Below the pieces are notes generated by a model, which saw only the letters and a program-made list of their open reading frames with translations, ran no database searches and had not been told where the DNA came from. This document shows positions 1 to 43,764 of a stretch of DNA of 64,000 nucleotides, piece by piece. The DNA comes from Prorocentrum cordatum (taxonomy: Eukaryota > Sar > Dinophyceae > Prorocentrales > Prorocentraceae): NCBI GenBank assembly GCA_963575745.1, contig CAUYUJ010015293.1, positions 153,501 through 217,500 of the forward strand. Direction: 5' to 3'. Position 1 is the first letter of the stretch; each line of letters begins with the position of its first letter. The position numbers were made by a program, and so were the translations under genes.

Positions 1-193
1 GCACCTCGGGCCCCGAGCTCTCAAGATGATGCCACGCTCCAGAGAGAAGTGCAGTTCCCCTGGGCATTCTTCGAAGCGTCAAAGCATTCAAGCTCCTTCC
101 TGCTACGCAATTGCACAGGTGCGGTGGCCGGACTTGCCGCAGGCAGATGGCTGATTACTGTGACAGTGAAGCATGGAGCCCGCCTGGCCAAGA

Positions 194-1105
194 CTAGCAA
201 ATGATGGTTTGACCGCCAGCGTGCCCAGCCGGCTGGGTTGCCTGCTGCTGCGGCAAGGCTTCTGCGAAGGAGATCGGCTTTGTGATGGAACGACTGCTGG
301 CCATCGCCAGAAGCTGCTCTTGCTCCTCCTGCCTCTGTCGAACGCGTCGTCTATTACTGAGCCACGACAGCCAGGTCTTGTTGACAATGTTAGCCAGGGA
401 CACCAAGAAAGTCTGCAAGTGTGGCGGTGTGAAGCGCATGTTGAGAACCTGGAACGGCAACCAAAAGGCAGCCATCCCGGTGCACGACTCGTACCACTCA
501 GCACGAAGATGCTCGCACGACGTTTGGAAGGTCTGGCCCTTGATCAAGCCTGTCCAGATGTAGAAGCACGGGAGCAAGAGGAACGGCACGTTGAGACAAC
601 AATCGGAGAAGCCGCTCGCAACTGCCTGGGCCATGGTGCCCCTGCCGATGAGCTGCGGATATGGGAGAAGAAAAAACGCCATAAGCATAAACTTTTGGCG
701 CTCCCCGCGGATTTCTTGGATCTGCGCTGCACCCCCCCCCTCCCTGGCGCGCGCCAGGGGCGGCGCCGGAGGCGCCGCTGGGGGGGCCACAACGCGGATC
801 CAAGAAATCCGCGCGGAGCGCCAACAATTTATGTTTATGGCGTCTTTCCTTTTCCGAAGATAGACGCGCGTCCAGAGCCAGACCTGCGGGCCGCCGTACC
901 ACACGACGCCCCAGGAGGCCATCGACAGCGTCCGCCGGCAGTCCCACGGCTCTCCAGGGCAGGTGATCGACTGCGCGCCCACGTCGGCGATGCCAAGCAT
1001 CCCGGCCGACGTGACGCCCGACACGAGGAAGGCGCGCCTGCGGCTCAAGTCGTTCAGCGACCGCCACGAGGCCGCCCACCTCAGCCGTGCCGCCGCCAGG
1101 GCCAT
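194..1105 (-). CDS. Mpv17/PMP22-family organellar membrane protein, two exons
   Basis: Exons 849-1105 and 194-641 join in phase to a 234-residue protein, a normal length for this family. Mpv17/PMP22 proteins are small multispanning proteins of the mitochondrial inner membrane or peroxisome, some behaving as channels. Seen: an N-terminal helix with GVTSAGMLGIADVGAQ, then WDCRRTLSMASWG, a middle hydrophobic stretch CCLNVPFLLLPCFYIWTG, and the family C-terminal pattern AAFWLPFQVLN followed by NKTWLSWLSNRRR. About four membrane segments fall near residues 27-45, 62-80, 100-120 and 150-175. The tail after NRRR is extra and Gln-rich. The start chosen is the ATG at 1103-1105, which matches the usual short N-terminus; the frame stays open upstream to 1258. 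The intron is a multiple of three without stops, so unspliced RNA would still read through. Family assignment is firm; organelle location is not visible. Confidence 0.9.
   Translation of the reverse strand: MALAAARLRWAASWRSLNDLSRRRAFLVSGVTSAGMLGIADVGAQSITCPGEPWDCRRTLSMASWGVVWYGGPQVWLWTRVYLRKRKDAININCWRSARISWIRVVAPPAAPPAPPLARAREGGGAAQIQEIRGERQKFMLMAFFLLPYPQLIGRGTMAQAVASGFSDCCLNVPFLLLPCFYIWTGLIKGQTFQTSCEHLRAEWYESCTGMAAFWLPFQVLNMRFTPPHLQTFLVSLANIVNKTWLSWLSNRRRVRQRQEEQEQLLAMASSRSITKPISFAEALPQQQATQPAGHAGGQTIIC
642..848 (-). mobile_element. Intron of the Mpv17-like gene = introner element, family A
   Basis: The 207-nt intron is an inverted repeat with arms of about 60 nt: plus-strand 675-730 pairs with 792-842 at roughly 90 percent identity. 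The core of each arm carries TCCGCGCGGATTTC and TTGGATC. Donor GA (exon ...AAAAG, intron GAAAG), acceptor CAG followed by G. The same core is found in flavodiiron intron 1 and at 14.36-14.51 kb. Confidence 0.8.
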
Positions 1106-1302
1106 GGCTCTCGCAGGCAGCCGGGCGCACGTCGGCTGCACGCAGGGGGGCGGCCCTGGAGGCAAGAAGTGGCCCGTTTCGTGCGCAGCCTGCCGCTCGC
1201 TGCGTGCGATGCGGCAGAGGCGGCCTGCGAGTTTGGGCTTGGAAGCCCCCCCTGGCATCTTCGCTGTCGAGAAAAACTACGACTGAATGGTTTGGTGCAT
1301 TT

Positions 1303-1405
1303 TCGGAATCGGCTGGCCCTTGCTGGGCCCTGGGACAATCAAAAAACAGCTCAGGATGAGAAACTGGCCCTGGGTACGAACTGCTAAAAAACCACGACGT
1401 CGGGG
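1303..1405. repeat. Dispersed repeat family G, copy 1
   Basis: Shares GGCCCTGGGAC, CAAAAAAC and a downstream CACGACGTCGGGG motif with 47405-47535 and 47890-48005, and in inverse orientation with 15600-15742 and about 46790-46865. Function unknown. Confidence 0.55.
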
Positions 1406-1611
1406 TTCCAGCGCCACCCGAAAGCCGCGCACCAAATATTCGTCCGACAGAGAATCGCTCGACTTTCGGATCATAACTCGGGTCTCAAGGCGGCCGCTCG
1501 GGACAATCCGGGCACCCCTGGAACGGCCCCGAAGAGGCGCAGCTGCTGGAACGCACCCTGAGCTAGGCAAACCGCTGTGAACCCACGAGAACGCCCGAGC
1601 AGCTCAAAAAC

Positions 1612-1705
1612 TCGGACGATCGTCATACGACGATCAGCCAGGACCGGGACAAGAACAAGACCTCGAGGACCTCCGAGATCTGGCGGTTCTGGATGCCTCG
1701 GGTGG
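1612..1705. repeat. Dispersed repeat family F, copy 1
   Basis: Consensus includes GCCAGGACNGGGACAAGA followed by GAGATCTGGCGGTTCTGG. Related copies lie at about 3350-3445, 32575-32680 and, inverted, 31818-31900; a partial one sits at 30050-30140. Confidence 0.55.
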
Positions 1706-1720
1706 GAGTCTCTGCTGATT

Positions 1721-1953
1721 GAGCAGGGACCGACCGTCCCAGCATTTCTATAGTCCTACCACGAGATGTTCTTAGAACTTAAAAATGTTCTAACAACAAA
1801 AGCAATGTTCTTAGAACATCAACCCGATGTGTTAGAACAAGACAGTCTCAACCCGAAATGTTCTAAGAACATTTCGTGCTAACCACAACAAGAGGTTCTC
1901 AGAACCATTGCTTGGTGGGGCTATAGGCGAGCCAGGACGCTTCGCCACTGCTT
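1721..1953. mobile_element. Introner-like inverted-repeat element, family B, copy 1
   Basis: About 233 bp, starting GAGCAGGGACCGACCGTCC and ending with a partial inverse (CGCCACTGCTT). The interior is rich in GTTCTTAGAAC-like palindromes. It is the same family as the element that forms flavodiiron intron 7 (29703-29931). This copy lies between genes and no clear target duplication is visible. Confidence 0.75.
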
Positions 1954-2062
1954 GAGCAGACGCGTCCGGAACGGAAAGCCCCACCGCAGCCGCAGACGGC
2001 AGAGCGGAGCCACCCGGCAGCCGCGCACCCTGGAGGCCACGCGTGTGCGGAAAGGACCACTC

Positions 2063-2260
2063 TTAAGTCGGGCGTGTCCCCCTACAGGGGGAGTGTCGAC
2101 GAAAAAAAAAAACAAAAACCCCCAAATGCCCCCAAAAGGCAAACAGCAATTCAAAATATAATCCCCAGACTATTTTTGGACTGCTTTTTGACTATTTTTA
2201 GGTCGGTATTTCTCATTCTTCGTCGAAAATCCCCCTGTATGGGGGACACGCCCGACATAA
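2063..2260. mobile_element. MITE family C, copy 1, with perfect 8-bp target duplication
   Basis: 198 bp with terminal inverted repeats TTAAGTCGGGCGTGTCCCCC and its inverse. It is flanked by the identical 8-mer GACCACTC at 2055-2062 and 2261-2268. The interior is A/T-rich and non-coding, so the element is non-autonomous. An 8-bp duplication fits hAT-like or related transposases (established for those groups); assignment here is inference. Confidence 0.85.
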
Positions 2261-2268
2261 GACCACTC

Positions 2269-5200
2269 CGTGCGAGCAGCCGGGCGCCGGGGGGGGCACG
2301 CCCGTGCTGGCCCTGCGCCGCGGGCCGGGTGCCCTCGGGCATGCGGGCTCGAGCATCGTGGGACCGACCGCGGACGGCGGGCGGCGAGCGCATCCAGCCA
2401 GATATACCCACGCCCTCGCAGCCTGGGCTCCGGGGCGCGACGCCGCGGATACGCGCGGTCTCGCACGGACAAGTACGTTCCGCGCGAGGCACCCGCGGAG
2501 ACAGCGCCCCGCGGCAGCGGGCTTCGCGGCCCTGGGGCCTACAGCCCATGAGGCCGCGGATATGGATGTGCTTTTCGCCCACGACATGGCTGCAGGATCA
2601 AGCAGCACCGAATCGAAACATCGGAGTGGACCGGAACGCGCGTCGGGTCGGGTTGCATCGGCGGTTCCCTCCGGGGCTCGCGGGGCCCATCCCCTCCTTG
2701 GAGGCTGGGCTGGCGGGGCCGAGATACCATGGCCCTGTGGGGATGTGGATCGGCTGGAAGGCACTGATGGGCAAAACCAGTCAGCACCGGATCGAAGCAT
2801 CGGATCGGACCAGAGCGCGCGTCAGGTCGCGTTGCATCCGCACGGGGACGGAATCGAAGCGAGTCGGCCGCGCCAGGATGCGCAGCGGCGCCATGCAAGC
2901 ACCGGGCCGCAATGCATCGTCGAAGCATCGGAATCGAAAAGGATCGGGCCCGTCGACATCGGCATCGGGTCAGACCGATCGGACCCAGAAATGGACCTCT
3001 TGGATGTGGGCACCGCGCGCAGCCAGCGCTCCCCTCCCCTCCTCCCCCTCGCTTCCCCCGGAGCGGACAGACTTCGGCCGAGGATCCTGACAGCGAGGCC
3101 GAGGTGCGGAAAGAGGGACGCCCGAGTAGGCGAGCGAGGCCGAGGTCGGGGCCGAGTGAAGATACGGCCCAGGACATGGGCGGCCGGCTTTCTCTCGGCA
3201 GGTCCCCACTCTGGGCTTCGCGCTCTCGCGCGCCCCCCCCTTGAAGAATGACAGCTCCCATGGCCCAGGTCGCGAGATTTACCTGGAGGACCCAAGAGAT
3301 CTCTGGGACTGAAGATGGACGGGGCCCTGGGACCAAGCCTAAGCTATACTCTAAGACGAAGCCAGGACGAGGATAAATTCGGGTGAAGATAAATCGAGAA
3401 TCTCTGAGATCTGGCCGCTCTGGAGGATGTATCAAGCGCCGCGGCCTTCTCAGGGCAGTCAAATCGGGAGCGGCCAAGAGAGGGGTGTCCAAGAGGGGGG
3501 GGTGCAAATCATGACCGGCGGCATGTGCGCGGCCCAGCGGGGGGGCCTGGGACGTAATGAAATAAGAAGAGGCGCCATCAAATCTGAGGAAAAATCATGG
3601 CCCGCGCCATGAAATCCCCCCCCCCTAGTCATCACCCCCCTCTTTCCCGCTCCCGATCAAAAAGGGGGCTCGGGAGGAGCAGCCGGTGCCGGGGCACGGG
3701 TCGGGACGTCGAGGTGGGCCGCGCACGGAGCAACCCAGGGCGCCAGATCTCCGGGCGGCAGGGTGCGGATGGCTTCGGGTCAGGCTCAGGCGGGCATTCC
3801 TGCGACCCGGCCGGTCTGGCGCCGCGGACGCCCCATAGCGTGCCCGGAGCGCTCTGAGAAAGTTCCCGAACGCTCTGGAGCGACGTGTCCGCATCCAAAA
3901 GGCCTGACGGACGGAGGATCGCCGACGCATCGCCGATGCATCGCCATAGGACGTAGACGACTCAACTGGGCTGCAGATCGCGCGGAGTCGTCGATGCATC
4001 GGCGATGCGGCGCAATCCTTCGACCCCGTCTGCTACAACCCCACTTGGGAGGCCTGGGCCCTGGCACACCACTTTTGCCCCTATCCACAAGTGTTCTGGC
4101 GGCGGAGAATGTCTGGACGAAGCGCGCGTGGGCGAACCCCAAAAAATATAAAGGCCGGAAATCGGGCGCGCTCGACGCTCCCGGCGGCCGTGGGAGACCG
4201 CTGGCAGCGAGCGCACCCGGAGGTTCCGGAGGCTTCCTGGCAAGGTCCGCGCGCCAACGCCTCCCTATCGCATGACTGGCACGCCCTGTCACAACGGCGT
4301 CTGGTCGACACACTGAACAAGAATTGCAAGCAGCTTGCTGTACTGCTGCCAATTGCCTGCGGCTTAGGAGGCCTGGCAGTGGCACGAGCATCAACCCGCG
4401 GAGGCCTGGGCGGACTTCCTGGGTCGGCGCCGGGCCTCCCTCCCAGCGTCCCCGGCGGTGCTTCTGGCGCTGCGCCCCGCGCGAACCGCGCGCCAAGGAA
4501 GGGGTGTGGCGGGGAGGGGCCTTCAACGCCGACACGGGACGTCCGCACAGGCCTCCGAGGTGTATGCATGCCGCTGCTCCTCCTTCGATGCACATCGTTC
4601 GTTTCTGATCCTTCAGATGCTTCTCCAGGCCCCGACTGCAGCTGCGCGTGTACAGCCCTCGTTCAATCATGCGGAACGCTAAATGATGAGGAACGAAGCC
4701 TCTTTCTGCCCCCCTCTCAAAAGCGTGCCTCTGTGCACGAGGAGCGCCAGAAGAGGAACGACCGCGGAGGAAGCTGGCGAGCCCAGACCACCCCGCCCCT
4801 CCCTGACCGTCGAGCTCGGCCACACGCAAGAGTGACCCGAGGCAAGAGGGACCTCTTGCGCGCGGCCCGCCATCCGTTGCATGCGGTGCGCCAACAGCGG
4901 CCGTCTTCGGGCCTGGCCCCTCCACGCCCCCCGGCAGCCGCACACCAGAGGCCACTGCGGCCGAGGGCCACTCCGACAGCCGCACCATCCCGCGCGGGGG
5001 CGCCGAGGCCGACCACCGCGCACCGGCGGCGGCCCGCGCGCGAGGCACGTCGGGCCCGCCGCCACGCCGCGCAGCGCCCGCCGCCGCCGCGCCGCGGGCG
5101 CCCCGGCGGCAGGCACTGGGCTGGAGAGGGAAGGACGAGAAGACGGGAGAGGCGGCGCAGGCCCGCGGGCGGGAAGGCCGGGCAGGCCCTGCCAGGCAGC

Positions 5201-6426
5201 ACCATGGGGCGCCGCCGGCGGGGCGTGTCCGCTGCCGTCAGCATCCCGGCGGTCGCGGGCAGAGGAGGAGGAGGAGGAGGAGGAGGAGGACGAGGAGGAG
5301 GAACAGCGGCAGGTTGCCGAGCGACGAGGGCCGGAGCCAGGGCGGCGTGATCCGAAATGGGCGCAAACAGTCCTGCTGTCTCTCTCTCTCTCTTTCTCTG
5401 TCCCTCTCTCCCTGGTCACGGGTGGAGGGGAAACCACAAGGTACCCATACCGCTACGCCCCGGACCTCTCCAGGGGTGCGTTCTGACCAGAATTTCGAGG
5501 CGAATCCAGCGGTGGCGACGAGATCCTCCGAGGAGGCCCCAAACAGAGGGAAATCGGCCGAAGGGTAGAGGTATGGGTACCGTGTCCTCCTCTGACGTTG
5601 CGTAGCGCCCGCTGCTTCCACTGCCTGCGCTCTGGGGTCCTCGTGCCGCCCCGTTGCCCGCAGCAGGCTGGTGCTGCTCCCTGCACGCCAGCTGCGCGGG
5701 GCTCGGGTGGCTTCGGCGCAGCACCTCCGCCACCACCCAGAGGCGTGCCCCAGCACCGGCTTCCTCCCCACCGCAGGGCCATGAGTGGGCGGCTCCGCCC
5801 CGTGGGCCCCGCCAGCTGCAGCGCCACACCTGCCATGCCCGTAGTGGCTCTGAGCGACAAGTGGCCGCTGCCAAGGCATCTCCTCCGCCGCAAATAATGA
5901 ACCAGTCGAGGCAATGCCAAAACAATGGGTACGCCCACGCGCCATGGCCCAGCAACAAGCATCGAGCCTCCGACTCGATCTGCAAACTAGCGCTGCGCAG
6001 GTGACGCAGGCAGTCGATGAAGGCGGAGCGTCTGGCCTGGCGACCACCCGTGGAGATCGCCTAATCGAGGGTCTGGCTCGACAACCTCGAGCTGATGACA
6101 ACTTTGCCTAATTAGACACATGGTTTTAGCCTAAGTGGCTACGGAGGTCCTGCCTGTATGTCAGTATGGTAACCTATAGCTGCTCGTGCGTTTGGAAAGA
6201 GGTCGGACACTCGTGGGCTAGCGCTACTCGACAGAATCAGAAACTAACGATGCGCGTGGATTGAAATCTGGGGCTACTCCTCCTAAACCGTGCTCTGAAA
6301 ACTAGACCAGCATCACTGAGGATGGGAAGAACTGCTTTGAAAACCATATCCGTATCTCTGGGGAGCTTGCACCGCACGGGCCGAGCAAAAAACTGTCTTC
6401 GGCTTCCAGTGGGTCTGCGCTTCCAC
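2269..6426. other. Intergenic DNA between the flavodiiron and Mpv17-like genes
   Basis: No gene recognised in about 4.2 kb. It contains a family F copy (3350-3445), a short GGA tract (about 5260-5303), a CT tract near 5375-5410, and palindromic GATGCATCGGCGATG motifs at 3915-4005 that recur at 46960-46995. The long open frames on both strands are compositional. Confidence 0.6.
3350..3445. repeat. Dispersed repeat family F, copy 2
   Basis: Matches the family F pattern GACGAAGCCAGGAC, then GAGATCTGGCCGCTCTGG and GCGCCGCGGCC. Intergenic. Confidence 0.55.
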
Positions 6427-39978
<33,552 letters not shown>

Positions 39979-40029
39979 CTGATATCAGACCTTAGCGTCC
40001 GACTGGCCGTGCCGCCGACATAAATCCCA

Positions 40030-40167
40030 TCATTTTCGTTTGATCGCCGCGAACATGGCCATGATACCGCCTCCGACGAATAGATTCACGAGATAAGGCC
40101 GAGCCGACGATTCAATCGGTTGTGTTGTAGCGGGCGGCTCTGCGATTGCCACGATCTCAATCCGAGA
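40030..40167 (-). CDS. Possible C-terminal exon of an unknown membrane protein
   Basis: The frame ends ARPYLVNLFVGGGIMAMFAA then IKRK and stop TGA (40030-40032), preceded by EIVAIAEPPATTQPIESS. A hydrophobic segment followed by a short basic tail resembles a C-terminal anchor. It ends about 50 bp before the provisional flavodiiron exon 1. It could be the last exon of the next gene upstream or chance. No family recognised. Confidence 0.35.
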   Translation of the reverse strand, partial: SRIEIVAIAEPPATTQPIESSARPYLVNLFVGGGIMAMFAAIKRK

Positions 40168-40169
40168 CC

Positions 40170-41214
40170 GCCTCACCTGTCAGGCCCTCCTGTGAAGGAG
40201 GATAGAGAGGAGGACGATGAGGTTTCGGCCGAGAGAACTCCCCCCTCCCCCCGAGCGCAGGTTCTTTTGCCGTCCGATCCCATGCGCGCAGGCTTCCGCC
40301 ACGGCCTGCCGCGCCATCGCGCACATGGACCGACGGTGTCGAGACCGCTCGATACAGCGGTTAGCCGTGCATCCTACGCGGCACGCCGAGGCAAGATCCA
40401 CCCACAGGACTGGACGCGCACAGCCAGATTTTTTCCTGGCGGGAGCCAGACGTGGAAGGGATGGTCCAGACAGCAATGCATGTGTGACATCAGAACCAGA
40501 CTCGCGCTGCACACCCCATCATGCGAGCAGACGCTCTCATGGTTTCTCCACTCTCGCCCTTCGCTCAAGCGTCGTGCCCTACAGAGACTTGGTAACTCCA
40601 GAGCAGTGCGTTCAAGCATTTCGGACCCAAGCACAGCGCGTGCGAGAGAGGAACGCAGCGGCCGTGGGCTCTGGCGCTGCTCAGGGGGCACGCGCGTGGC
40701 GAAGCATGGCCCAGCCCTCGCCGGCGAGCAGCAGCGGGTTCCAGCGCCACGCAGGGCGGCTGGCACGACCAGCCCGTGCGCGATGCGCAAACAGCTGCAG
40801 CCGGCTCCGAGGTGTCATCGGCTCCCCTCCCCTCCGCCCCCCCTCCCATTCACTAGTCAGCTCGGCTCCAACATGAAGGGGTCAAGCGCGGCAGCCAACG
40901 CCATCAACTACGACGCTGGGAGCAGCCTGCGCGGGAAAAGGACAACGCCTCCCAGCCACAGGAGGGAGCAGATGCTGGAGCAGAGATCGATCCCCACCTG
41001 CTCGACAGGCTGGAGGCCGACCTGCAGGCCCGCAGCCAGGTCACACGCAGCCGGCATCGCGGCACGCCGGTCCCAAGCAGGGCTCCGCCGACGGCGCCAG
41101 AGGACTGCGAAGATGAGCTCGACCCATCTCGGGGTGTGTGCTGCGATCTGCGCGTGCGCCAGGTGCGAGCAGCGGCGGCGGGCCACGGTACTGCCCGAGG
41201 CGACGTGCACGATA
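40170..41214. other. Stretch without a recognised gene
   Basis: GC-rich open frames on both strands. A plus-strand stretch about 40921-41230 reading HLLDRLEADLQARSQVTRSR looks mildly protein-like but begins and ends without a start or clear splice site. No assignment. Confidence 0.4.
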
Positions 41215-41362
41215 AAGATTCGGTGGTTCAAAGATGAGGTCCTGAGGGATGGGGCCCGAAGGATAGGAAGGGGTCCACGGGTGGATTTACTTTGTTTGAG
41301 GCAACTCGTCCTTAGGACCCCACCCCTCAGGACCCCATCTTTGAAACACCGATCTCCCGTCA
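41215..41362. mobile_element. Inverted-repeat element family D
   Basis: About 148 bp; GGTTCAAAGATGAGGTCCTG near the left end pairs with the inverse of CAGGACCCCATCTTTGAAAC near the right end, arms about 45 bp. Single copy in the window; intron or MITE. Confidence 0.65.
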
Positions 41363-41499
41363 CTGGGAGCGCTGCGGTCAGCGCGCGAGAGAAGTGAGAG
41401 CATCTGCAGCGAGCGCTGGAGCTGCTCAGGGCGATGAGCGCGGCGAGGCAGAGCCCACCCCTTGTCGGCAGTCGAGCGCTGCGGCCGGCACGCGGGAGA

Positions 41500-42090
41500 G
41501 GCGCGGGCACTAGCAGAGGCGGCCTTGGCAGCGGGCAGTGGGGCGAGCTCGGGAGTCCAGACGCCATCAGCTACAGGCTGGGACCCACGTGCACGAAAGG
41601 AGGTGGCAGTGGCAGCACGCAGTGGTGCGAGCAGTACCGCCCAGAGGACATCAGATGCAGGCAGCGGTGCGAGAAGTGCAGTCCAGACGTCGGCCACGGA
41701 CCACGGCCTAAGAACGCGAGAGGAGACAGTGGCAAGAGAAGAGGCGGTAGTGTTGCGAGAAGCGACGTGCAGATGTCATCGGCTACAGGCTGGAACCGGC
41801 GCGCGCGAGATCAGGCGGCAGGGGTAGCGGAGGTAGCTGGAAGAGGTGGAGTCCAGACGTCGTCAGCTACCAACTTGCTCAGAGTGCGAGAAGAGGCGGC
41901 AGCGGCCGCGGGCAGCGGTGCGAGGGTGGACTCCAGACGTCATCTGTTACCGGCTGGGACCCGCGTGTGCGAGAAGAGGCAGCAATGGCCGCGCGGTGGC
42001 GTGAGCAGGGACGTCCGGGCGGCTGTGGCAGAGGAGGCGGGCGGGCGGTGTCCCGGCGCCGTCAGCTACCAGCCGTGCACGAATTGAAGA
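41500..42090. repeat. Degenerate tandem repeat, period about 80-85 bp
   Basis: Units contain TCCAGACGTCATCAGCTACA then GGCTGGGACCC and GCGAGAAGAGGCGGCAGTGGC; anchors near 41558, 41643, 41683 (half-step), 41767, 41850 and 41928. Confidence 0.75.
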
Positions 42091-42381
42091 AGGCGCGGCA
42101 GTGGCAAGCGTGGCAGGTCGCGCGACGATCTCGTAAACAGCGCCGCCGAGTACGACCTGTCTTCCCCCGTGGAGATCGACGATGGCCAGTGGCTGACGAT
42201 CCTGGGGAACTTCGAGCAATCCCCCGAGCAGGTGGGCAAGGACTTCTGCCTGCGCCCCGGCGAACTGCCCACGACGATCGCGTTCATCCGCAGCGCAACG
42301 GCGGGGGCGCAGGCCCAGCGCGGGGGGCGCTGGAGCGGGCCCGCGGGCCTTCGATGCGTGAGAGCCCAGGCCAGCACGTAG
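42088..42381 (+). CDS. Hypothetical coding fragment
   Basis: Open from a stop at 42085-42087 to a stop ending at 42381 (97 codons; ATG at 42169). The middle, EYDLSSPVEIDDGQWLTILG and CLRPGELPTTIAFIRSATAG, has balanced, protein-like composition unlike its surroundings. It would be the only plus-strand gene. No family recognised; could be an exon or chance. Confidence 0.3.
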   Translation, partial: RRRGSGKRGRSRDDLVNSAAEYDLSSPVEIDDGQWLTILGNFEQSPEQVGKDFCLRPGELPTTIAFIRSATAGAQAQRGGRWSGPAGLRCVRAQAST

Positions 42382-42563
42382 TTTTTCGCTCCGGGTGTCC
42401 TGGGCTCCTTTTGCTCCGGGGCGTTTCCGCATGTGGTCCCCGGCTTCGGCTCGCAGGGTGCTCTGCGAGGGGGGCGACGACAATGTCCCGCTCCCTCGCT
42501 ACTGGGGCGGGATCGAGGATGGTATGAGGTTCGGGGGTAGGCGGGGGCTGGCGGCCTGCTGCT

Positions 42564-43640
42564 GCTGAGGAGGAGGCGGGGAGGAAGGGGAGGAGGAGGA
42601 GGAGGAGGAGGAGGAGGAGGGGAGGAGGGCAGTAGGAGGAGGAGGAGGAGAAGGAGGAGAGAGAGGAGGAGGAGGAGGGGGAGGAGGCGGAGGAGGAGGA
42701 GGAGGAGGAGGAGAAAGAGGGGATGGCCTGCTGCTGCTCTCACACCCTCTATGGCGGATCGCGGGCGCGCGGTTTGGGGACGCTGCAGCGGTATTCGCTA
42801 CAGCGAGCGCAGCAGGAGGAAGAGGAGGAAGAGGAGGAAGAGGATGAGGATGAGGATAAGGATGAGGAGGAGGAGGAGGAGGAGGAGGAGGAGGGTGGTG
42901 AAAAGAAGGAGGAAGAGGAGAGGAGGAAAGGGCGGCGGAAAGACGGAGAGGATGAGGATATGGATGGGGAGGAGAAGGAGGAGAGGCGGGGAGGAGGAGG
43001 AGGAGGAAGGAGGGGTCCAGCGTGCGGAAAGAGGAGGATGAAGTGGAGAAACGGGAGGTGGAGGAAGAGGAGGAGGAGGAGGAGGAGGAGGAGGAGGGAG
43101 GAGGAGGAGGGGGAGGAGGAGGAGGAAGAAGAGCCGATCTCCTGCCCTTTCTGCTTTCCCCCACGCCTGAACGGGATGGCTCACGCGCTCGTTCGTTCGC
43201 TCGCTCGCTCGCTCGCGCTTTCGCTCGCTCGCTAGACGGTTCGCTCGTTCGCTCGTTCGCCCGCTCGCCCGCTCCTTCGCTCGCCAGCCAGCTCGCTCGC
43301 TGGCCGCTCCGCCTGCCCGCTCGCTCGCCCTTCTCGCTCGCTCGCTCCCTCGTCCGCCCGTTCGCCCGTTCGCTCGCTCGATCCCTGCCGCGCGCGCGCG
43401 CGGGACTGCGGCGCGCTGGGCGCCGGGCTCCACCCCCTCTCCGCCGCGGGCAGCGGCCGCTACGCGCCCCGCCCTGCGCCGGCCTCCGCCCGCGGCGAGG
43501 TTGCCGCGCAGGGGCGCGGCGGCGGCCGTGCGGCCGGCGAAGGCGCCCGCGGCCTGGGAGGAGGGTGGGGAGGAGGGTGGGAGGAGGAGGAGGAGGAGGA
43601 GGAGGAGGAGGAGGAGGAGAAGGAGGAGGAGAGGCCGGGG
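42564..43640. repeat. GGA arrays and TCGC tetranucleotide tract
   Basis: GGA arrays at 42564-42720, 42810-43130 and 43558-43634; a TCGC/TTCG tract at 43185-43385. Between lie GC-rich spacers only. Confidence 0.9.
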
Positions 43641-43764
43641 GATTGTGGAGTCGCTGTGGGTTTGAGACGAAATGTTACGATATTTCAGTTTGTTCGTCAT
43701 CATTATGCTGATGTTTCCTTTCTCGTTTTTTTTTTTTCTCTCTCTCTCTCTCTCTCAATCTCTC

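Larger units (their letters stand above)
1106..1720. other. Intergenic DNA upstream of the Mpv17-like gene
   Basis: No gene recognised. It holds one copy each of dispersed repeat families G (about 1303-1405) and F (about 1612-1705). The overlapping open frames here are GC-rich chance frames. Confidence 0.6.

Noticed and set aside
42498-43711. Glu-, Arg- and Pro-rich frames over 42.5-43.7 kb, and similar ones at 8.0, 17.8, 19.2, 30.9, 48.1, 48.7 and 51.8 kb
   Set aside because: Produced by GGA/CTC arrays; no conserved motif.
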